Origin: Collinsella sp. | Lineage (GTDB): Bacteria > Actinomycetota > Coriobacteriia > Coriobacteriales > Coriobacteriaceae | Reading direction: 5' to 3' | NCBI GenBank assembly: GCA_020025115.1 | Contig: JAHHSP010000025.1 | Span: forward strand, 1-13,504 | DNA length: 13,504 nt | Shown here: positions 7,749 through 13,504 of the stretch, one piece after another | Layout: each line of letters starts with the position of its first letter | Numbering within the stretch: the first letter of the stretch is position 1 | The notes under the pieces: model-generated | Database searches by the model: none | Told to the model about the DNA's origin: nothing | The model's input: only the letters and a program-made list of their open reading frames with translations | Program-made: the position numbers and the translations under genes

Positions 7749-8693
7749 TTACTTGATCTGCCAGTTATCCATGGTCAGCCCCTGGCCGGCGTACTTGGCC
7801 GCGATCCGCTCGACCGTCCCGTCCTCATACAGGGCCTTGAGGGCCTCTGATACCTGCTTGGCGGTGGCGTCGTCGCCTTTCTTGAAACCGACGGCGTAAT
7901 TCTCCTCAGACAAGTACTCGGCGAGCATGAGGTACGCGCCGGGCTTGGCGGACATCTGGTAGCGGGCGATGGACAAATCGCAGGCCACCGCATCCACGGC
8001 ACCAGATTCGAGCTGCATGAACGCGGTGTTGTACTCACCGATGGTCTCAAGCGAGGCGAAGGTGGCGGCAAGGTCGGCGGCATCCTTGGCCAGCGCCTTC
8101 TCGGCGGCCGAGTCCGCCTGGGTCACCACGGTCTTGCCGGCAAGGTCGGCGCGATCGGAGATACCGCTGTCGGAGCGGACCACGACGACTTGGGCATTCA
8201 GCATGTACGGATCGGAGAAGGTGTAGTCATCCTCGCGGTTCTCCATGGTGAACCCGTTCCAGATGCAATTGATGGCACCGGATGTGAGCAGCGCGTCCTT
8301 GGCGTCCCAGTCGATGGCCTCGAGCTTGAGCTCCCAATCGAGGCGCTCGGCAACTGCCTGCGCGAGATCGAGGTCGAACCCGGTGTACTCACCATCGTCA
8401 CCCACATAGCCGTAGGGCGGATAGGCTTGATCGAACCCGACGATAAGCGTGCCGGTGGCAGTGGCGGAGGTGTCGGACTGCGCCTCAGGGGCAGGGGTGC
8501 TCCCGGCATCGCCCGCAGGGGCTCCGCCGCAGCCGGCCAACAGCGCAAGCGCCATCGCGGCCGACGCGAACGCCGCCGCCAGCGAGCGGCGTGTCAAGCC
8601 GGGACCGCGCGCGACTTTGGGTTCCTCCACACGAACGACCTCGGCTTCGAGACAGACGGCGGTGCTCTCAGAACGCTTCTCGATCTTCTTCAT
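7749..8693 (-). CDS. Amino-acid ABC transporter substrate-binding lipoprotein (314 aa)
   Basis: This is an extracellular family 3 solute-binding protein, lipid-anchored to the membrane, that delivers an amino acid to the permease encoded next. The lipobox LLAGC puts the lipidated cysteine at 55. It is followed by a Ser/Thr/Ala-rich linker and then the family signature GFDLDLAQAVAERL (about 105-118). The chosen start, ATG 8693, has AGAGGA six bases upstream but creates an unusually long charged stretch (about 37 residues) before the hydrophobic core. A GTG at 8630 with GAGG eight bases upstream would give a normal 293-aa precursor. Twin arginines (TRRSL, 34-38) immediately precede the core. 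It is the first gene of the operon, with an operator-like palindrome just upstream. The ligand is not predictable by eye. Confidence 0.92.
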   Translation of the reverse strand: MKKIEKRSESTAVCLEAEVVRVEEPKVARGPGLTRRSLAAAFASAAMALALLAGCGGAPAGDAGSTPAPEAQSDTSATATGTLIVGFDQAYPPYGYVGDDGEYTGFDLDLAQAVAERLDWELKLEAIDWDAKDALLTSGAINCIWNGFTMENREDDYTFSDPYMLNAQVVVVRSDSGISDRADLAGKTVVTQADSAAEKALAKDAADLAATFASLETIGEYNTAFMQLESGAVDAVACDLSIARYQMSAKPGAYLMLAEYLSEENYAVGFKKGDDATAKQVSEALKALYEDGTVERIAAKYAGQGLTMDNWQIK

Positions 8694-8699
8694 GGCTCT

Positions 8700-8705
8700 T
8701 CCTCT
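8700..8705 (-). promoter_or_regulatory. Ribosome binding site of the binding-protein gene
   Basis: AGAGGA on the minus strand lies six bases before the ATG at 8693. It is the main argument for that start over the GTG at 8630. Confidence 0.55.
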
Positions 8706-8711
8706 CGTAAG

Positions 8712-8731
8712 CACTTTACTTAACTAAAGTG
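8712..8731. promoter_or_regulatory. Operator-like palindrome upstream of the amino-acid transporter operon
   Basis: A 20-base near-perfect palindrome has arms CACTTTA and TAAAGTG around CTTAAC; only the two symmetric C positions break the dyad. It lies 19 bases before the SBP start codon, in a locally AT-rich spot within GC-rich DNA. A possible minus-strand promoter (TTCCAA, 16 bases, TTTAGT) overlaps it, so a bound repressor would block transcription. The half-site CACTTTAC recurs at 8757-8764. No regulator gene is adjacent. Confidence 0.5.
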
Positions 8732-8756
8732 TTTTGCGCGACGGTTGGAAGAGTAC

Positions 8757-8765
8757 CACTTTACT
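8757..8765. repeat. Second copy of the CACTTTACT half-site
   Basis: CACTTTACT repeats exactly the left arm of the palindrome at 8712-8720, 45 bases away, and sits within a small CCAC/GTGG dyad (8756-8769). Its position upstream of the candidate promoter would suit an auxiliary operator. Chance recurrence is possible. Confidence 0.35.
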
Positions 8766-8873
8766 GTGGCAGAGTGCAAGGAGAGTTGTCCGTTCCCTTT
8801 CTCGAAGATGCGGCGGAGGCGGGCGGGCGACGCCGCGACCGTTGCGGCCGCGCATGCGCTCCACGGCGGAGCT

Positions 8874-8882
8874 TGGTAGTAT
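8874..8882 (+). promoter_or_regulatory. Candidate extended -10 promoter for the rRNA methyltransferase gene
   Basis: TGGTAGTAT matches an extended -10 (TG-N-TAnnnT) about 35 bases before the ATG at 8918. No good -35 hexamer is visible 17 bases upstream; a small GCTCC/GGAGC dyad (8858-8872) lies just before it. The divergent region 8694-8917 otherwise shows no gene. Confidence 0.3.
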
Positions 8883-8917
8883 ACCGTGCAGAAGAATGAC
8901 GACCGAATGGACTGGCC

Positions 8918-10183
8918 ATGGTGAAGAAACCCGCCGCAAAGCACACCGACACCGGAGCCCCGTGCCCCATCATGCACAACTGCGGCGGCTGCGCATGGCT
9001 CGGCCTACCCTACCGCAAACAGCTCGCACGCAAACATGCGGCGATGTGCAAGCTCTTCGAGCCTCTGTTCGCGCAATTCGATTGGGATGTTCAAGTCGAG
9101 CCCGTGCTCGGCATGGGCCCTTCGCGCGAGAGTGGACCCGTGACCGTGGCCGACGCCCCGCTCGCCTCCCCGCGGGCATTCCGCCACAAGGCGGCCACCC
9201 CCTTCGCGCCAGCCGCGGACGGCTCGGTGCGAGGAGGGTTTTTCGCCCGCGGCACACACGACATCGTTGCCTGCCCCGCATGCCCCGTCGAGGCGCCCGG
9301 CGCACGCGAGTTGCTCAACGATGTGGCCCGCCTGGCCACCGAACTCGGCATTCCCGCATATGACGAAGACCGCCGCTGTGGGCAGTTGCGCTACGCCGTG
9401 CTCCGTTGCGGCTGGCGCACGGACGAGTCGATGCTCACGCTCGTCACGCGCAGCCTTCAGGTCGATCGCCTCGACGAGCTTGCGCATCGCCTGGCCGAGG
9501 GCCATCCCAGGCTCGTTGCCGTGGCGCAAAACGTCAATCCTCGCGTCACCAACGCCATCCTCGGCGGACAGACGCGCGTCCTCACGGGCAGGGAGCGCAT
9601 GACCGATCGACTCCTCGATTGCACCTTCGAAATCTCGCCCGTATCGTTTTATCAGGTCAACCCACAACAGACCGAAGTGCTCTACCAGCTCGCAATCGAT
9701 GGCATGGCCCTTGCCGACTCCGACTCGGTCCTGGACACCTATTGCGGCAGCGGCACCATCGGCCTCACGGCGGCGGCAACGGCGCGCAAACAGGGGCTCG
9801 ACATCGCCCTGACCGGCGTCGAGCGCAATCCCGAAGGCGTGCGCGACGCCGTGCGCAACGCCGAGCTCAACGCGCTGGAAACGCTCTCGTCCTTCGTCGC
9901 GCGGGACGCCACGGAATACATGCTCGATGCGGCCCGTCGCGGCGATCATGTCGACGTGTTGGTGATGGACCCGCCGCGCGCCGGTTCGACGCCCGAGTTC
10001 CTCGACGCGACCGTCTCGCTCGCGCCGCGCCGCATCGTCTACATCAGCTGCAACCCCGGCACGCAGGCCCGCGATCTGGAGCATCTCGGTCGTGCCGGCT
10101 ATCGCCTCGAGCGCCTGACGCCCGTGGACCTATTCCCCCACACCGAGCATGTCGAGACCGTCGCCGTCCTCACCCGCCCCTGA
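8918..10183 (+). CDS. rlmD: 23S rRNA (uracil-C5)-methyltransferase, RlmD/RlmCD family (421 aa)
   Basis: This enzyme uses S-adenosylmethionine to methylate C5 of a specific uridine (U1939-type site) in 23S rRNA. Fe-S cluster cysteines are C16, C22 and C25 (CPIMHNCGGC), plus one of the CPACP pair (C119/C122). The methyltransferase core shows FYQVNPQQTEVLY (244-256), the SAM-binding motif DTYCGSGTIGL (273-283), DPPRAG (351-356), the nucleophile C378 in YISCNPGT, and the general-base glutamate of HVETVAVL (E413). The protein begins almost directly at the Fe-S motif, so the N-terminal TRAM domain found in many relatives is absent. The start is ATG 8918; its Shine-Dalgarno is weak. Family members differ in target (RlmC, RlmD or the dual RlmCD), and the sequence alone does not settle which applies. 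It is transcribed divergently from the amino-acid transporter operon. Confidence 0.9.
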   Translation: MVKKPAAKHTDTGAPCPIMHNCGGCAWLGLPYRKQLARKHAAMCKLFEPLFAQFDWDVQVEPVLGMGPSRESGPVTVADAPLASPRAFRHKAATPFAPAADGSVRGGFFARGTHDIVACPACPVEAPGARELLNDVARLATELGIPAYDEDRRCGQLRYAVLRCGWRTDESMLTLVTRSLQVDRLDELAHRLAEGHPRLVAVAQNVNPRVTNAILGGQTRVLTGRERMTDRLLDCTFEISPVSFYQVNPQQTEVLYQLAIDGMALADSDSVLDTYCGSGTIGLTAAATARKQGLDIALTGVERNPEGVRDAVRNAELNALETLSSFVARDATEYMLDAARRGDHVDVLVMDPPRAGSTPEFLDATVSLAPRRIVYISCNPGTQARDLEHLGRAGYRLERLTPVDLFPHTEHVETVAVLTRP

Positions 10184-10187
10184 TATC

Positions 10188-11546
10188 TCAATTTGCGCCC
10201 ATCCCCATTTGGGGTTCGTCGATAGCTGACATCCATGCGATGTACGTGCTCGGATAATGGCTGTAGAGGATCCGCACGGGATCGACGTTCGTCGCCAGCA
10301 GCCGAAACGCCGTGAGCGCGCCGACGGGGGTGACGAGCTCTTCGGCGGAACCCACCTCGGCGGCGATGTTATCGCAGGCCGCACGTGCCACGAGCACGTC
10401 GGCGGCATCGGCAGCGCATTCCACCCCCACCGACTCGCGATACGCGGAGCGCATCTCGTCCTCGAGTCGGTCGAAGCCCGTTTGGCCAACGCTTGGCAGC
10501 TCGAGGTCGACGCCGTAACGCTCATACCCCCAGGCCGACAGCGGCAGATAGGGCATGAGGTCCGAGGGGTTGGCGATATTGAAGATATTGCCATAACGCT
10601 CCGCACGTGCATCCGAGGCGAGCGTGGTCGCCGGGGCGGCGAAGGTATAGGCATACACCGATCCGAAGGGCGCCGTGGCGCCCGTCTGGGCGCGGCAGTC
10701 ATCGAGCTGGGCGCCTACGAGGTTTGCGATGGCGCCGCCGCGGCTATGGCCGACCAGCAGAACCGACACCTCCGCGCCGAGCGCCTTCGACTCCTCAGCC
10801 CAGGAGATGACCTCCGCCCCGATCTCGCGCGCGGCGCGCACGTAACCGCCGTGGTCACCACCCTCGTCCCGAGACAAGTCGAGATTGCTCAACCATTCCG
10901 ATCCGTAGCTGCCCCGCGCACTCACCAGGATGAGATCGCGCGCAGGTCCCCCATTCCCGGAATCCAGCCGCTTGCGCGCAATCGTGTACGCCACGCCATC
11001 GGCATCGCCCGTCGCCAGGTCGAGCACCTCGTCGATAACCTTGCTGCGATAGCGGTACGATTCGGTGGAGACTTCACCGAACCCCAGGGAGGCCAGGGCA
11101 TTCTCCATATACGGCGGGTGATTCTCGCGCGCCTGGTAATAGCCCGACTCCGCATAGGCAAGCGCGGCCAGCACCGATGATGTTTGGGCGAGCTCATGGT
11201 TGTAGACGCCCTCGTCGGCAGAGAACCATGTATCGTCCCACGTCACGCGGACGACCGCCGAACCGTCATCCGGTGCATCGAGGCTCGTGTAGGTGAGATT
11301 GGTCGCAAAGCGAGCGGGATGTGCGGTCTCGACCTTGGACACCGAACCATCAGCCGCTTGGGCATACGCCGCATCCAAGCCGGGCTGCTCCACGGCACCG
11401 CGTCCCGTGAGCTCTTGCGCATGACGCGTGACAAGGACCCCGGTTGACCCGAGCGCCGCGGTCAGACCCAGGGTGAGGAGGGCGCAGGGCAGTCGCCGGA
11501 ACATGCGCCGAAACACCGGCCTGCGGCGTGATCTCCATCCGTCCAT
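10188..11546 (-). CDS. Exported or membrane-anchored class 3 lipase-like alpha/beta hydrolase (452 aa)
   Basis: This is a predicted serine esterase or lipase acting outside the cytoplasmic membrane. The N-terminus is strongly basic (RRRPVFRRMFRR), followed by a hydrophobic stretch at about 20-40 that serves as signal peptide or anchor. The nucleophile elbow is GHSRG (266-270, Ser268), followed by GAIANLVGAQ as in class 3 lipases. Asp329 in NPSDLMPYLPL and His430 in LYSHYPSTY are in the right order to complete the triad. The start at 11546 is fixed by GGAGG six bases upstream; the longer open frame has no support. The family covers triacylglycerol lipases and other esterases, so the substrate is unknown. 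The gene is convergent with the rRNA methyltransferase gene, with four bases between stop codons. Confidence 0.8.
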   Translation of the reverse strand: MDGWRSRRRPVFRRMFRRLPCALLTLGLTAALGSTGVLVTRHAQELTGRGAVEQPGLDAAYAQAADGSVSKVETAHPARFATNLTYTSLDAPDDGSAVVRVTWDDTWFSADEGVYNHELAQTSSVLAALAYAESGYYQARENHPPYMENALASLGFGEVSTESYRYRSKVIDEVLDLATGDADGVAYTIARKRLDSGNGGPARDLILVSARGSYGSEWLSNLDLSRDEGGDHGGYVRAAREIGAEVISWAEESKALGAEVSVLLVGHSRGGAIANLVGAQLDDCRAQTGATAPFGSVYAYTFAAPATTLASDARAERYGNIFNIANPSDLMPYLPLSAWGYERYGVDLELPSVGQTGFDRLEDEMRSAYRESVGVECAADAADVLVARAACDNIAAEVGSAEELVTPVGALTAFRLLATNVDPVRILYSHYPSTYIAWMSAIDEPQMGMGAN

Positions 11547-11552
11547 GCGCAC

Positions 11553-11557
11553 CCTCC
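11553..11557 (-). promoter_or_regulatory. Ribosome binding site fixing the lipase-like gene start
   Basis: GGAGG on the minus strand lies six bases before the ATG at 11546, within a purine-rich run. It excludes the longer reading up to 11678. Confidence 0.7.
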
Positions 11558-11583
11558 TCTCCTCAGGCCCGATCGTTCGCCCA

Positions 11584-11592
11584 AGGATACCA
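11584..11592 (-). promoter_or_regulatory. Candidate extended -10 promoter for the lipase-like gene
   Basis: On the minus strand TGGTATCCT resembles an extended -10 (TG-N-TATCCT), ending about 37 bases before the ATG. No clear -35 is seen. It resembles the TGGTAGTAT found before the rRNA methyltransferase gene. Confidence 0.3.
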
Positions 11593-11640
11593 ACGAAGCG
11601 CGATGCGCATGTGACGAAACCCTTACGTTTCTGTGATGGA

Positions 11641-11669
11641 GGCCTCGAGGCGGGCCGGCGGTCGAGGCC
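11641..11669 (-). terminator. Possible terminator hairpin after the PHP-domain gene
   Basis: GGCCTCGA (11641-11648) and TCGAGGCC (11662-11669) form a perfect 8-bp GC-rich stem around a 13-base loop, 20 bases after the stop at 11690. There is no T-tract, so it is at best a weak or factor-dependent terminator. Confidence 0.35.
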
Positions 11670-11689
11670 GGCGCGCAAATCCCCGGAGT

Positions 11690-12493
11690 CTATCTCAAGT
11701 CACGCACGCCGGCAGCGGCCAATTGGCGCAGGAACGGTTCGCGGCCACGGTTCATAATGAGCTCCTCGGGGAAGTGAATCTCCTCGAGCATGCGCTCGAC
11801 CGTGGAAAACTGCCCGATGCGCGGAGCCACATGCGCGTCACTCGACACCGCCACACCCACGCCGAGCTCGGCGCAGCGCTCCGCGATCGATCGACACACG
11901 CCGTGATAGCGCTCGCCCGTCTCGAGGGAGTGCTCGTTTATCTCGATGAGCTTATGGCGCTCCTTGGCGCAGGTCAGCACCGTGTCCATGTCATAGGGCA
12001 GGCCCGAACGGCCCGTATGGCCGAGTATGAACACCTTTTCTTGCTCCAGGGCGGCGACGTACATATCGGTAACCTGGGACACCGATGCGCCCTCGGCGAA
12101 CGTCCCGTCGTGCACGCTCGCGATCACGTAATCCGCCTCGGCCGTGACACGCTCGAACAGCGTGTGCTCCACGCCCAGGTCGCGGCCCGTGATGTCGCAG
12201 TGCACGACGATATCCTGACCGAACAGCGATCCATCAAGACCCACCACGTCCACCTCGCAGCCGTGCAGGACCGTGACCCCATGCCAGGTGCGCGGCCAAA
12301 CGCCCACGTTGATCAGGTACTGGAAATTGCGCAGATGCTGCTCGGGATAGAGCATGCCGCTGAAGTGATCGGCCGAACCGAGGATCTCCAAACCCGCCTC
12401 GGCGGCGGCTCGGACGTTCTCCTCGATCGTCGAATAGGCATGACGCGAATAGAGCGTGTGCGTGTGCACGTCGCCCAAAATCGAATAACCCAT
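11690..12493 (-). CDS. PHP-domain phosphoesterase, YcdX-like (267 aa)
   Basis: This is a cytosolic metal-dependent phosphatase or phosphoesterase of the polymerase-and-histidinol-phosphatase fold. Metal-ligand motifs run along the protein as in E. coli YcdX: HTH (10-12), H18 in SRHAYST, DH (42-43), E80 in HGCEVD, H128 in SVHDG, H159 in LGHTG, and DAH (219-221). The length is close to the YcdX family (about 245 aa). ATG 12493 is supported by GGAGG eight bases upstream; an in-frame ATG at 12520 is possible but lacks such a site. It begins 34 bases after the ftsH stop on the same strand, so the two are probably co-transcribed. The natural substrate of the family is not established. Confidence 0.9.
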   Translation of the reverse strand: MGYSILGDVHTHTLYSRHAYSTIEENVRAAAEAGLEILGSADHFSGMLYPEQHLRNFQYLINVGVWPRTWHGVTVLHGCEVDVVGLDGSLFGQDIVVHCDITGRDLGVEHTLFERVTAEADYVIASVHDGTFAEGASVSQVTDMYVAALEQEKVFILGHTGRSGLPYDMDTVLTCAKERHKLIEINEHSLETGERYHGVCRSIAERCAELGVGVAVSSDAHVAPRIGQFSTVERMLEEIHFPEELIMNRGREPFLRQLAAAGVRDLR

Positions 12494-12501
12494 CGCGGTC
12501 C

Positions 12502-12506
12502 CCTCC
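12502..12506 (-). promoter_or_regulatory. Ribosome binding site fixing the PHP gene start
   Basis: GGAGG on the minus strand lies eight bases before ATG 12493, in the short gap after ftsH. It supports this start over the upstream in-frame ATG at 12520. Confidence 0.65.
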
Positions 12507-12527
12507 ACATTGCCCCACATCGCTGAA

Positions 12528-13504
12528 TTACGAATTGCTTTGGGGGCGCTCATCGTGCTCGGAACCCTCGTCGCGCACGTCGGCTTCATCGCCCCCAAGG
12601 TCTCGGTCTTCCGAAACGGCAGCCTGCGCGAACGCGGCCGCCTCTGCGGCGATCTCCTCATCGCTCTGACGCGGCTTGGCACGGCGAGCGTGCTCGGCAT
12701 CCACCGCGGCCGGATCGGCGCCGTTGGCGGCCGCATCGTTGCGGGCCTCCTTGGCGGCGGCGATGTCGCCCTCGCGTTCGAGGTAGGCGTCCCACTCGTT
12801 GTCGAGCAGGGCGGTCACGGCATCGCCCTCGACCGTCTCGCGTTCGAGCAGGACACGCGCCATGAGCTCCATCTGCTCGCGGCGGGCGGAGATGATCTCC
12901 ACCGCGCGCTCGTGGGCCTCACGCATGATGCGCTGGACCTCGGCATCGATGCGCCGCGCCGTCTCCTCGGAGTAATCCTGATGGTCCGCATAATCGCGGC
13001 CCAGGAAAACCTGGTGCTGAGCCTCGCCGAACACCTGCGTGCCGAGGGCGTCGCTCATGCCAAGGCGCGTGACCATCTCGCGGGCCATCTTGGTGGCGCG
13101 CTCCAGGTCGTTGCTCGCACCAGAGGTGATGTCGTCGCACATGAGCTCCTCGGCGACGCGGCCGCCCAGGAACACGGCGAGGTCGTCGAGCATCTCGCGA
13201 CGCGACTTGAGGAAATGGTCCTCGGCGGGCAACTGCATCGTGTACCCAAGCGCCTGCCCACGGCTGATGATCGAAATCTTATGCACCGGATCGGCATTCT
13301 CAAGCACATGGCCCACCAGCGCGTGACCGCTCTCGTGGTAGGCGATGATGCGGCGCTCGGCCTCGGTCATCACGCGGCTCTTGCGCTGCGGGCCAGCCAT
13401 GACGCGCTCCATGGACTCTTCGATCTCGTCCATCGAGATGAGGGAGCGGTTGCGTCGGGCGGTGAGCAGCGCCGCCTCATTGAGAAGGTTCGCCAGGTCG
13501 GCAC
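12528..13504 (-). CDS. ftsH: ATP-dependent zinc metalloprotease FtsH, C-terminal part (cut by window edge)
   Basis: FtsH is a membrane-anchored hexameric AAA+ protease that extracts and degrades membrane and regulatory proteins. Only the last 324 residues are here; the transmembrane and most of the AAA domains lie beyond the right edge. The frame is open to the edge and begins ADLANLLNEAALLTARR, the conserved end of the AAA module. The zinc site HESGH is at fragment residues 56-60, and the third ligand is the Asp of TSGASNDLERAT (132). The protease domain ends near ALLDNEWDAYLE. About 85 further residues, rich in Ala, Glu and Asp, form a probably disordered acidic tail ending in PQSNS. The PHP-domain gene follows after 34 bases. 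Confidence 0.95.
   Translation of the reverse strand, partial: ADLANLLNEAALLTARRNRSLISMDEIEESMERVMAGPQRKSRVMTEAERRIIAYHESGHALVGHVLENADPVHKISIISRGQALGYTMQLPAEDHFLKSRREMLDDLAVFLGGRVAEELMCDDITSGASNDLERATKMAREMVTRLGMSDALGTQVFGEAQHQVFLGRDYADHQDYSEETARRIDAEVQRIMREAHERAVEIISARREQMELMARVLLERETVEGDAVTALLDNEWDAYLEREGDIAAAKEARNDAAANGADPAAVDAEHARRAKPRQSDEEIAAEAAAFAQAAVSEDRDLGGDEADVRDEGSEHDERPQSNS

Noticed and set aside
8734..8917. Possible small gene or leader peptide in the divergent region before the SBP and methyltransferase genes
   Set aside because: The frames there run into flanking genes out of phase and lack convincing ribosome sites. The stretch is better explained as promoter DNA.
9005..10084. 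Open frame of 359 codons on the minus strand inside the rRNA methyltransferase gene
   Set aside because: It lies wholly antisense to an intact RlmD-family gene and shows no motif of its own.
10203..10214. CCCCATTTGGGG hairpin as terminator of the methyltransferase gene
   Set aside because: The stem is only four pairs, has no T-tract, and lies within the lipase-like coding sequence.
10257..11180. Open frame of 307 codons on the + strand opposite the lipase-like gene
   Set aside because: It is a shadow of the lipase coding strand, rich in R, G and A, without a start signal or domain.
11699..12526. Open frame on the + strand opposite the PHP-domain gene
   Set aside because: It is His/Arg/Leu-rich antisense translation of a gene with clear metal-binding motifs on the minus strand.
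1..13504. Mobile elements, CRISPR arrays, tRNA or rRNA genes, prophage or defence islands
   Set aside because: I found no transposase-like frame, spaced direct repeats, cloverleaf-type sequence or phage protein. The genes are housekeeping or transport genes with even base composition.

Overview
The window is ordinary-looking, high-GC chromosomal DNA with ten protein-coding genes, all intact apart from the two cut by the window edges. Several traits point to a Gram-positive, GC-rich actinobacterium, most likely of the class Coriobacteriia (Collinsella/Olsenella-like). These are an actinobacterial-type EF-G paralogue with a degenerate G domain, a sortase-anchored LPxTG surface enzyme, a lipoprotein-based amino-acid ABC transporter and Shine-Dalgarno-led genes. 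The taxonomic placement is inference from protein character and base composition; no rRNA or tRNA gene is present to confirm it.

Layout, left to right. (1) nrdB, the radical-bearing small subunit of a class I ribonucleotide reductase, runs on the + strand and enters from the left edge. It meets a convergent gene at a shared bidirectional terminator. (2) A large Tat-exported, LPQTG-anchored calcineurin-like metallophosphoesterase lies on the minus strand. (3) An EF-G-like translational GTPase whose switch II histidine is replaced by tyrosine follows, also on the minus strand, with its own terminator. (4) A three-gene polar amino-acid ABC transporter operon on the minus strand reads SBP lipoprotein, permease, ATPase. 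A strong GC-rich hairpin sits between SBP and permease, and a palindromic operator-like element lies just upstream of the SBP gene. (5) Divergently on the + strand is a 23S rRNA uracil-C5 methyltransferase (RlmD/RlmCD type) with an Fe-S cluster motif. (6) Convergent to it, with only 4 bases between stop codons, is an exported class 3 lipase-like alpha/beta hydrolase. (7) Last come a YcdX-like PHP-domain phosphoesterase and, directly upstream of it on the same strand, the C-terminal part of the FtsH membrane protease, which leaves through the right edge.

The genes serve housekeeping (dNTP synthesis, rRNA modification, membrane proteolysis), nutrient uptake and cell-surface chemistry. I see no mobile element, phage gene, CRISPR array, toxin-antitoxin pair, tRNA or rRNA. 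No clearly novel multi-gene system is evident. The parts most worth a second look are the sortase-anchored phosphoesterase with its unassigned C-terminal half, the EF-G paralogue with altered GTPase motifs, the operator-like palindrome with a repeated half-site upstream of the transporter, and the intercistronic hairpin inside that operon.
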